Source of the DNA: Chloroflexota bacterium | GTDB lineage: Bacteria; Chloroflexota; Dehalococcoidia; Lucifugimonadales; UBA3495 | Assembly (NCBI GenBank): GCA_022562335.1 | Contig: JADFPM010000047.1 | Span: 1-12,956, forward strand | Direction: 5' to 3' | DNA: 12,956 nt | In this document: positions 1 through 4,866 of the stretch, piece after piece | Numbering within the stretch: the first letter of the stretch is position 1 | Layout: every line of letters starts with the position of its first letter | Notes under the pieces: model-generated | Databases searched by the model: none | Told to the model about the DNA's origin: nothing | Seen by the model: the letters and a program-made list of their open reading frames with translations, nothing else | Made by a program: the position numbers and the translations under genes

Positions 1-251
1 CCAGCCGACGGTTGGGATACACGGGCAGGTTCGCCATCCATCCCTCGCAGATAGAGATAATCAACGAGATGTTCGGTCCGTCCGCTGAAGAAGTGGGCTA
101 CGCCCGCCGGGTGGTGGAAGCGTGGGACCAGGCCGAGGCCCAAGGGCGGGGTTCCCTGTCGCTGGACGGCCGCATGATCGACGTTCCCGTGGTCAAGCGT
201 GCCCAGAACCTATTGGCCCTGGCCGAACGGATCCAGCAGGCCGATGGCTGA
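1..251 (+). CDS. CoA-ester lyase of the HpcH/HpaI (CitE-like) family, C-terminal end only
   Basis: Only the last 82 codons are in the window; the frame is open to the left edge (first full codon at base 3), so the TTG at base 12 is an internal Leu, not a start. The segment LGYTGRFAIHPSQI is the typical late strand of the citrate lyase beta / malyl-CoA lyase fold, where the His-Pro lies at the end of the TIM barrel. The tail DGRMIDVPVVKRAQNLLA is the usual C-terminal helix region of these lyases. The family cleaves or forms beta-hydroxyacyl-CoA esters (citramalyl-, malyl- or citryl-CoA) with Mg2+; the metal ligands and substrate pocket lie upstream of the window, so the substrate cannot be named. 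The stop is 6 bp before the folB start, and the junction carries a 14-bp tandem duplication. Confidence 0.85.
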   Translation, partial: SRRLGYTGRFAIHPSQIEIINEMFGPSAEEVGYARRVVEAWDQAEAQGRGSLSLDGRMIDVPVVKRAQNLLALAERIQQADG

Positions 252-270
252 CCGCTGATGGCTGACCGCT
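243..270. repeat. 14-bp perfect tandem duplication at the lyase/folB junction
   Basis: GATGGCTGACCGCT occurs at 243-256 and again directly at 257-270. The first copy holds the lyase stop (TGA 249-251) and an ATG (244) that reads four codons (Met-Ala-Asp-Arg) into a TGA at 256-258. The second copy holds the ATG (258) used by folB. Since 14 is not a multiple of three, the first ATG is out of frame with folB. Confidence 0.95.
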
Positions 271-641
271 CGACCCCGCCGGACAGCATCATCCTGGAAG
301 GGATGCGCTTTTACGGCTTCCACGGTGTTAACCCAGAGGAGAAAGCCCTGGGGCAGCCCTATCTGGTTGATCTAACGGTGGAACTGGACCTGAGCGGGCC
401 CGGCCGGACCGACCGGCTGGAAGACACCGTCAACTACACCGATCTTTACCGGGCGGTCCGCGGCGTGCTGGAGGGCGAGTCCAAAAACCTTTTGGAGGCT
501 GCCGCCCAGGCGATCGCCGACCGGATTTTGGAGGGTTTCCCGGTTGAGGCGGTACGGGTGCGGGTCAACAAACCCCAGCCGCCAATCAGGGCATCGGTCA
601 TCGAAAACGCGTCGGTGGAGATATACCGGCGGCGGGAGTGA
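258..641 (+). CDS. folB: Dihydroneopterin aldolase
   Basis: This cytoplasmic enzyme of folate synthesis converts 7,8-dihydroneopterin to 6-hydroxymethyl-7,8-dihydropterin and glycolaldehyde. The 127-aa product is of usual family length (about 120). Visible family marks are GMRFYGFHGVNPEEK (residues 15-29, with the pterin-site Glu at 27 or 28), NYTDLY (59-64), NLLE (77-80, pterin-anchoring Glu80) and VNKPQPPI (103-110) with the catalytic Lys105. The enzyme is normally an octamer. The start at 258 is the second ATG of a tandem duplication; the first one is closed by a stop after four codons. There is no strong Shine-Dalgarno, so translation may be coupled to the upstream lyase, whose stop is 6 bp away. 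No other folate gene is adjacent. Confidence 0.95.
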   Translation: MADRSTPPDSIILEGMRFYGFHGVNPEEKALGQPYLVDLTVELDLSGPGRTDRLEDTVNYTDLYRAVRGVLEGESKNLLEAAAQAIADRILEGFPVEAVRVRVNKPQPPIRASVIENASVEIYRRRE

Positions 642-675
642 CGCCCGAAATCCGTGGGCTTGCCCGGCCCGGCGC

Positions 676-705
676 TTGCCACCCTTCGCCGGGAAATGGT
701 AACCT
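676..705 (+). promoter_or_regulatory. Candidate promoter for rpmB
   Basis: TTGCCA (676-681) matches the -35 consensus at 5 of 6. After 18 bp comes TAACCT (700-705), a poor -10 helped by TG at 697-698 (extended -10 form). It lies in the 147-bp gap between folB and rpmB. Call rests on motif match only. Confidence 0.3.
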
Positions 706-739
706 AGTTACTCGATCAGGATGAAATCTTCAGGTTGAA

Positions 740-765
740 TCCGGAGTGGAATGCTTCGGATTTTT
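740..765 (+). terminator. Hairpin plus T-run in the folB-rpmB gap (terminator or leader attenuator)
   Basis: TCCGGAGT (740-747) pairs with GCTTCGGA (753-760) over a 5-nt loop: eight pairs, two of them G-U. Five T follow directly at 761-765. The form is that of a short intrinsic terminator. It may end the lyase-folB transcript or, if the promoter at 676-705 is real, act as an attenuator in the rpmB leader 24 nt before the start codon. Confidence 0.4.
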
Positions 766-788
766 GGGGAAACAGGTCAAAGCCAATC

Positions 789-1004
789 ATGAGATGCGAA
801 ATTTGCTTAAAGTCGGGGATGAGCGGCAACAACGTGAGCCACTCCAACCGGCACACCAAGACCAGATTCATGGCCAACGTTCACAAGCAGACGGTGTTCC
901 AGGATGGCAAGAACATCAAAGTAAAGATATGCAGCCGTTGCCTGCGCTCGGTGAACAAGTCGCCCAAGTTCAGAAAAGCCCTGGCCGCGCTGGCCCCGCG
1001 CTAG
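789..1004 (+). CDS. rpmB: 50S ribosomal protein L28, zinc-binding (C+) form
   Basis: This small structural protein of the large ribosomal subunit is recognised by GNNVSHSNRHTKTRF (residues 13-27), the L28 core. Two Cys pairs, C3-x2-C6 and C48-x2-C51, make a zinc ribbon of the C+ paralogue type. I place the start at ATG 789 (71 aa) because L28 begins right at the MRCEIC segment. An in-frame TTG at 735 would add 18 residues foreign to the family and would run through the hairpin at 740-760. The Shine-Dalgarno is weak. It is likely transcribed alone and faces rpe, whose stop lies 103 bp downstream. C+ and C- L28 copies are known to be swapped under zinc limitation in some bacteria; no Zur-type site was recognised here. 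Confidence 0.95.
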   Translation: MRCEICLKSGMSGNNVSHSNRHTKTRFMANVHKQTVFQDGKNIKVKICSRCLRSVNKSPKFRKALAALAPR

Positions 1005-1107
1005 GCGGCCAAGCCTGCCAGAAAATGTGACGCTGAGGACCGCCTGCCGCAGACTGAGGCTGGCTGGGCTCAGGCTGAAATAGTAGAAACGGGTCTATCC
1101 CGCCGAA

Positions 1108-1812
1108 TCACCCCGGAACCAGCCCAGCCAGACACGACCTCATGCGGCCCATCGCCTGGTCCACCGCCTCTGTCTCGTTGAAGATTCCGGAACCGGACAC
1201 CAGCATCGACGCCCCGGCCTTCACCGAGTCTTGGGCCGTCCAATCAGCTTTGATCCCGCCGTCCACCATGATGCGGGTCCCGTATCCTCCCCGCTTGATC
1301 TCCTGGCGCAGCCGCTTCACCTTCTCCACGGCCAATGGGATAAAGCTTTGCCCGGAAAACCCCGGGTTCACCGACATCACCAGGGCGATATCCAACAGCG
1401 GCAGCAGGTCTTCTATGGCCGAGACCGGCGTCGCCGGGTTGATCGCCACGCCCACCTCGTTGCCCCCTTCCTTGATGCGGGTGATGGTGCGGTGCAGGTG
1501 GGTGCAGGCTTCCGCGTGGACGATGATCTGGTCGGTGGGCGCTTTGATAAAGGTATGCAGCAGGTTGTCCGGCTCCTTTATCATCAGGTGGATGTTCAAG
1601 GGAAGGTGGGTAGAGCGGCGTATGGCGTCCACCAAAACCTCGCCGAAAGATATGTTCGGCACGAACTGCCCGTCCATCACGTCCACGTGGATCAGGTCGG
1701 CGCCGGCTTCGGTGGCTTCCCGCACCTGTTCGCCCAGTTTGGCGAAGTCGGCCGATAGCACCGAGGGCGCGATCTGCACGTAACCTTCCGAAACCACTCG
1801 CTCAGAAACCAT
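1108..1812 (-). CDS. rpe: Ribulose-phosphate 3-epimerase
   Basis: The enzyme interconverts D-ribulose 5-phosphate and D-xylulose 5-phosphate in the cytoplasmic pentose phosphate pathway. The 234-aa product shows the whole set of TIM-barrel signatures: APSVLSADF (15-23), HVDVMDG (42-48; metal ligand His42 and acid/base Asp44), NIHLM (73-77; His75), VMSVNPGFSGQ (145-155, the mobile loop) and VDGGI (183-187; the second catalytic Asp184, at the start of the phosphate region). Nothing essential is missing. The ATG at 1812 lies 11 bp inside the end of argH, so translation is probably coupled; in-frame GTG codons a few residues later are alternative starts that would remove most of the overlap. It is last in the minus-strand operon and converges on rpmB. 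I saw no intrinsic terminator downstream. Confidence 0.96.
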   Translation of the reverse strand: MVSERVVSEGYVQIAPSVLSADFAKLGEQVREATEAGADLIHVDVMDGQFVPNISFGEVLVDAIRRSTHLPLNIHLMIKEPDNLLHTFIKAPTDQIIVHAEACTHLHRTITRIKEGGNEVGVAINPATPVSAIEDLLPLLDIALVMSVNPGFSGQSFIPLAVEKVKRLRQEIKRGGYGTRIMVDGGIKADWTAQDSVKAGASMLVSGSGIFNETEAVDQAMGRMRSCLAGLVPG

Positions 1813-3151
1813 TCCCGGCCTCCAATAAAAGCTCCTTGGCTTGCTTCAACTCTTCGGCCACCCGCCGGGGCGCGGTGCCGCCGGGGTTGTCTCTCGCGGC
1901 CACCGACGATTGGGCGGTGATCTGGAAGACGTCTTCAGCGAAATGCTCCGAGAACCGCCGGTATTCCTCGATGGTCAGGTCTCCCAGCGCCGTGGAACTG
2001 GACTCGCAATGCTCGCAGAGCTCCCGCATGATGCCGTGGGCCTGGCGGAAGGGCACCCCTTTGCCCACCAGATAATCGGCCAGGTCCGTGGCCAGCATAT
2101 AGCTTTCACTGGCCAACGACGTCACCCGGTCCACGTCCAAAGTCAGGCCACCCAGCATGCCCTGGAAAACTTCCAACGTCGGCAAAAGGGTGTCCACGGT
2201 GTCGAAGATGCCTTCTTTGTCCTCCTGCAAGTCCCGGTTATAGGTCAATGGCAGGCCCTTCAGGACGGTGAGCATGGCCATCAGGTTGCCGTAGACCCGG
2301 CCGGTGCGGCCCCTGGCCAGCTCGGCGAAGTCCGGGTTGCGTTTCTGGGGCATTATGCTGCTGCCGGTGGTGAAGGCGTCGTCCAGCCGGATGAACCCAA
2401 ACTCGCGGCTGGACCAAAGGACCAGTTCCTCGGCCAATCGGGAGAAATGCATCATGCACAGAGCGGCCGCCGCCAAGAATTCCGCCACGAAATCCCGGTC
2501 GGACACCGCGTCCATGCTGTTGGCGCTGACCGAGGCGAAACCCAGCTCTTTGGCCAGAAACTCCCGGTCCGTGGGATAGGGCACCCCCGCCAGGGCGCCG
2601 CTGCCCAGGGGCAGGACATCCAGACGGTGGTGGCAGTCCCGGAACCGGGAGACATCGCGCTGCAACATCTGGAAATAGGCCAGCATATGGTGGGCGAAGA
2701 GCACCGGCTGGGCCCGCTGAAGGTGTGTGTACCCCGGCATCAACACGTCCTGGTATTTTTCGGCCAGGGCGACCAGCGCGCGCTGGACCCCCCTTAGCCC
2801 TTCCGCCGTCTGGTGGCCTGCCTCTTTGACGTATAACCGCATGTCCAGGGCGATCTGGTCGTTGCGGGAGCGCCCGGTGTGTAACATTCCGGCGGTAGCG
2901 CCGATGTGGTGGTGCAGCCGGGACTCGATGTTCATGTGCAGGTCTTCCAGAGACGCGTCCCAGGGGAAGGAGCCGTCTTCGATCTCGACGCGTATCTTTT
3001 CCAGGCCCTGGATCATCTTCTGGGCGTCTTCATCGCTGATGATCTTGGTCTTGGCCAGCATCCGGGCGTGGGCGATGGAACCGGCGATGTCGTGGCGAAA
3101 GAGCCGCCGGTCGTAGTGGATGGATACGGTGTAGCCGTCGTAATTAGGCAT
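1802..3151 (-). CDS. argH: Argininosuccinate lyase, short at the N-terminus
   Basis: This last enzyme of arginine synthesis splits argininosuccinate into arginine and fumarate, as a homotetramer of the aspartase/fumarase superfamily. Residues from the ATG: SIHYDRRL (10-17), GMLHTGRSRNDQ (88-99), GYTHLQRAQP (140-149, acid/base His143), and the mobile catalytic loop TGSSIMPQKRNPD (262-274). All three superfamily conserved regions are present. The 449-aa product lacks the usual opening of about 12 residues with the WGGRF motif; the reading frame is closed by a TGA shortly upstream and no other frame supplies the motif. The start could also be a TTG three bases earlier (3154). I prefer the ATG, whose A is the last base of the stop codon of a preceding 30-codon ORF. 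The 3' end overlaps rpe by 11 bp. Confidence 0.95.
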   Translation of the reverse strand: MPNYDGYTVSIHYDRRLFRHDIAGSIAHARMLAKTKIISDEDAQKMIQGLEKIRVEIEDGSFPWDASLEDLHMNIESRLHHHIGATAGMLHTGRSRNDQIALDMRLYVKEAGHQTAEGLRGVQRALVALAEKYQDVLMPGYTHLQRAQPVLFAHHMLAYFQMLQRDVSRFRDCHHRLDVLPLGSGALAGVPYPTDREFLAKELGFASVSANSMDAVSDRDFVAEFLAAAALCMMHFSRLAEELVLWSSREFGFIRLDDAFTTGSSIMPQKRNPDFAELARGRTGRVYGNLMAMLTVLKGLPLTYNRDLQEDKEGIFDTVDTLLPTLEVFQGMLGGLTLDVDRVTSLASESYMLATDLADYLVGKGVPFRQAHGIMRELCEHCESSSTALGDLTIEEYRRFSEHFAEDVFQITAQSSVAARDNPGGTAPRRVAEELKQAKELLLEAGNGF

Positions 3152-3243
3152 CAAAATGATATGGAGGCTTCAGGTTTGCCAGTGTCACCGGAAATCGCTT
3201 TAGTTCTCCCTGCGGCGAGTCCATTACGGACTACTTGGATCAT
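3151..3243 (-). CDS. Candidate 30-codon ORF bridging the TIM-barrel gene and argH
   Basis: The ORF begins at an ATG that overlaps the upstream stop as ATGA (3243-3240) and ends with a TGA that overlaps the argH ATG as TGATG (3153-3149). It fills the whole gap between the two genes. The product starts MIQVVRNGLAAGRTK and ends GKPEASISF; I do not recognise it. It is too short for a fold and has no signal peptide or membrane segment. Codons such as AGA, ATA, TCA and GTA differ from the GC-rich codons of its neighbours, which argues against a long-conserved gene. It may be a coupling leader that carries ribosomes into argH, a relic of the missing ArgH N-terminus, or chance. Confidence 0.35.
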   Translation of the reverse strand: MIQVVRNGLAAGRTKAISGDTGKPEASISF

Positions 3244-4073
3244 TTTGTCCCGGCGCTGAACCCCTGCAAATAGCTGAAGCTCTCGGAAAGGTTCTCAAAC
3301 ACGTCTTCGTGGGGCGGTATCTCCATGATGGCTGCCCCCTGGTAGCCCTTGGCTTCCAGCAGTTGCATCATCCTCCGGCAGTCCAGGTCGCCGTCGTCCA
3401 CCGCGGGATGGGGATCGCCGTTGCCCGCCTGCTTGAAGTGGATTATCTTGATCATGTCCACCGGCAGCGCTTCCAACTCTGCCAGAGGATCGCTGCCGGG
3501 AAAGCGGCGGAGTTGATTGGTGGGATCGGGGCAGAGGCCCAGGAAGGCCCGTTCGCTTTCCGGCATCGCCGCCCTGGCCTGGGTGACCAACAGGGCCATG
3601 CTGCGGATGGGCTGGCCTGAATTTTCCACGGAAATGATCACCCCCTGGCGGGCGGCTTCCCTGGCCAGGTCCGCCAGGCCCATCGCCTCCGCGGGTATAT
3701 CGTCCGATGACTCCCAAACCGATTCCGCCGGAGCCGGGTCCACCAGCCGCAGGTGGGGCTGGCTTCGTCCCACCACTTTGGCCCCCTCCAGCGCCGCTTG
3801 GAATTGCTCTCCCATGGGGTCGATCCGTTGGGATAAGCAGGGCAGGGCCATGGCCAAGTCGAAAGAAAGATCGGGGAACCGGTCAACCAGAGATTGTAGA
3901 TTAGGCAATACCGGACGCCAGTCCTGGTCTTTGCCGGTCTCGCAGGACCCCAAACAGGTCTGGCGCAGCTCGACATGCTTGGAATTGCGGGATTGGGCCT
4001 CTTGGACCAGGGGCAACAGGTCCCCCTGTTCCAGCTGCAAACGCCAGGAATTGGTGATGGCGCCGAATATCAT
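3240..4073 (-). CDS. Sugar phosphate isomerase/epimerase-like TIM-barrel protein
   Basis: The 277-aa product belongs to the xylose-isomerase-like TIM-barrel superfamily (AP endonuclease 2 type). The divalent metal site is readable in order: HVELRQ (33-38, Glu35 on strand 2), ISVENSGQP (147-155, Glu150), CPDPTNQ (181-187, Asp183), IIHFKQ (210-215, His212) and AIMEIP (248-253, Glu251). Family members isomerise or epimerise keto-sugars and inositol derivatives, or dehydrate them; the substrate cannot be read from the sequence. The start is firm: GGAGG (minus strand, 4085-4081) lies 7 nt before the ATG. It is first in the operon with argH and rpe, and its stop overlaps the next ATG. Its place beside rpe hints at sugar-phosphate work, but this is inference. 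Confidence 0.82.
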   Translation of the reverse strand: MIFGAITNSWRLQLEQGDLLPLVQEAQSRNSKHVELRQTCLGSCETGKDQDWRPVLPNLQSLVDRFPDLSFDLAMALPCLSQRIDPMGEQFQAALEGAKVVGRSQPHLRLVDPAPAESVWESSDDIPAEAMGLADLAREAARQGVIISVENSGQPIRSMALLVTQARAAMPESERAFLGLCPDPTNQLRRFPGSDPLAELEALPVDMIKIIHFKQAGNGDPHPAVDDGDLDCRRMMQLLEAKGYQGAAIMEIPPHEDVFENLSESFSYLQGFSAGTK

Positions 4074-4118
4074 ATCCCAACCTCCGGGGTGGCCAACAGG
4101 TCGTTTTAGGTCAAACCT

Positions 4119-4147
4119 ATCTTATGATTTGGCAGTGACTTTGTCAC
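4119..4147 (-). promoter_or_regulatory. Candidate promoter of the TIM-barrel-argH-rpe operon
   Basis: Read on the minus strand, GTGACA (4147-4142; 5 of 6 to TTGACA), a 17-bp spacer and TAAGAT (4124-4119; 4 of 6 to TATAAT) form a sigma70-like promoter. Transcription would start near 4112, about 40 nt before the ATG at 4073. The -35 lies inside a perfect inverted repeat. Confidence 0.5.
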
Positions 4148-4148
4148 T
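4134..4148. promoter_or_regulatory. Inverted repeat AGTGAC-TTT-GTCACT over the -35 (candidate operator)
   Basis: The arms are six bases each and perfect, with a 3-bp centre. The right arm and centre contain the -35 of the minus-strand promoter, the classic place for a repressor to block RNA polymerase. The core TGAC/GTCA is shared by several regulator families, so the binder cannot be named. Confidence 0.45.
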
Positions 4149-4202
4149 CTCGCCACACTTGGCGCCGCTGATTTTAGGGTCGCTGGAAGGCGCAGCCCGG
4201 CC

Positions 4203-4216
4203 TGCCGGCGCCGGCA
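4203..4216. repeat. 14-bp perfect GC palindrome in the divergent intergenic region
   Basis: TGCCGGCGCCGGCA reads the same on both strands. It sits between the two divergent candidate promoters, about 36 bp upstream of the plus-strand -10. No T-run follows, so it is not an intrinsic terminator. It may be an operator or only GC-rich chance. Confidence 0.4.
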
Positions 4217-4248
4217 CCTAACGGCTTCGGGGCCCCCAAATCACCGTA

Positions 4249-4257
4249 TGCTAAAAT
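4249..4257 (+). promoter_or_regulatory. Extended -10 promoter for the carbinolamine dehydratase gene
   Basis: TG (4249-4250), one base, then TAAAAT (4252-4257) is a strong extended -10. There is no recognisable -35 at 17 bp, which extended -10 promoters can do without. The start would be near 4264, giving a leader of about 58 nt. Confidence 0.45.
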
Positions 4258-4308
4258 CCATCGTGATCCCGGATAGATTGCGCCTGTTCATGACCGAATC
4301 CTCGCCTC

Positions 4309-4314
4309 AAGGAG
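4309..4314 (+). promoter_or_regulatory. Shine-Dalgarno that fixes the TTG start at 4322
   Basis: AAGGAG lies 7 nt before TTG 4322. The only nearby ATG, at 4290, runs into a stop after 11 codons, so this site decides that the gene starts with TTG. Confidence 0.8.
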
Positions 4315-4321
4315 TCCAGCA

Positions 4322-4669
4322 TTGACTGACCTCAATCAGGAAAAATGCGTCGCATGCCGCCGTGATTCGCCCCATGTCACCCAGGAAGAAATAGACGAAT
4401 TGCTCCCCCAGGTATCCGATTGGAGCCTGGTGGAGGAGGACGGTATCAAAAAGTTGGACCGTCCGTTTCGGTTCGCAAATTTTGAGGCCGCGCTAGAGTT
4501 CACCAACCGTGTTGGAGAATTGGCCGAGGAGGAGGGACACCACCCCAGGCTGATCACGGAATGGGGAAGTGTGAAGGTCACCTGGTGGACACATAAGATA
4601 AAAAATCTGCACCGAAACGATTTTGTGATGGCAGCAAAGTCTGATTTGGTATACGCAGCATTGTCTTAA
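4322..4669 (+). CDS. Pterin-4a-carbinolamine dehydratase family protein
   Basis: The family dehydrates 4a-hydroxytetrahydropterin to quinonoid dihydropterin, which regenerates the cofactor of aromatic amino acid hydroxylases; other members act in molybdopterin metabolism. The 115-aa protein fits the family length. The full active motif is present with correct spacing: Glu69-x3-His73-His74-Pro75, Trp81 five residues on, His91 after nine more, and Asp100 after eight. An N-terminal C9-x2-C12 pair is also seen in many bacterial members. The start is TTG, fixed by AAGGAG 7 nt upstream. It stands as a separate unit, divergent from the TIM-barrel operon. No aromatic amino acid hydroxylase or molybdopterin gene is in the window, so the pathway stays open. 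folB, about 4 kb away, is the only other pterin gene. Confidence 0.93.
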   Translation: MTDLNQEKCVACRRDSPHVTQEEIDELLPQVSDWSLVEEDGIKKLDRPFRFANFEAALEFTNRVGELAEEEGHHPRLITEWGSVKVTWWTHKIKNLHRNDFVMAAKSDLVYAALS

Positions 4670-4673
4670 TGGT

Positions 4674-4679
4674 TATAAT
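4674..4679 (+). promoter_or_regulatory. Perfect -10 box in the gap before the GAF gene
   Basis: TATAAT lies 5 bp after the dehydratase stop. No -35 is visible 16-18 bp upstream and there is no TG extension, so support is partial. If used, it would give the GAF gene a leader of about 180 nt ending in the palindrome at 4836-4852. Confidence 0.3.
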
Positions 4680-4835
4680 GCCGAAACGGCAAAACCATCG
4701 ATTTCTCGATATCAATCGCTAACCATTTGGTGCGGCCCTGGAAAACAACCGTATCATTCGCCATTTTGAGATGATGCGTGGAGAAACGAATAACCTCGCC
4801 AGCCGAGCCGCTTTAAATGGACGGCGATAAATATA

Positions 4836-4864
4836 TCTGGTCTCAGACCAGAAAGGCGGTCTGG
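4836..4864 (+). promoter_or_regulatory. Perfect palindrome with a competing downstream arm before the GAF start
   Basis: TCTGGTCT-C-AGACCAGA (4836-4852) has perfect 8-bp arms and a 1-bp centre; as RNA it makes a 7-bp stem with a 3-nt loop. A third element, GGTCTG (4858-4863), can instead pair with CAGACC (4844-4849), placing the AAAGG ribosome-binding sequence (4852-4856) in the loop and ending 3 nt before the TTG at 4867. The two pairings exclude each other. It may be a DNA operator, an RNA switch over the start, or both. Confidence 0.5.
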
Positions 4865-4866
4865 AG

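Noticed and set aside
735..788. Longer L28 with a TTG start at 735
   Set aside because: The extra 18 residues do not belong to the family and would be encoded by the leader hairpin.
1005..1107. Terminator between rpmB and rpe (CTGAG/CTCAG stem)
   Set aside because: Only a 5-bp stem with a 10-nt loop and no T-run on either strand.
1142..1783. 213-codon plus-strand ORF opposite rpe
   Set aside because: Antisense shadow; the composition only mirrors the rpe codons.
1841..2797. 318-codon plus-strand ORF opposite argH
   Set aside because: Antisense shadow of a certain gene, with no recognisable motif.
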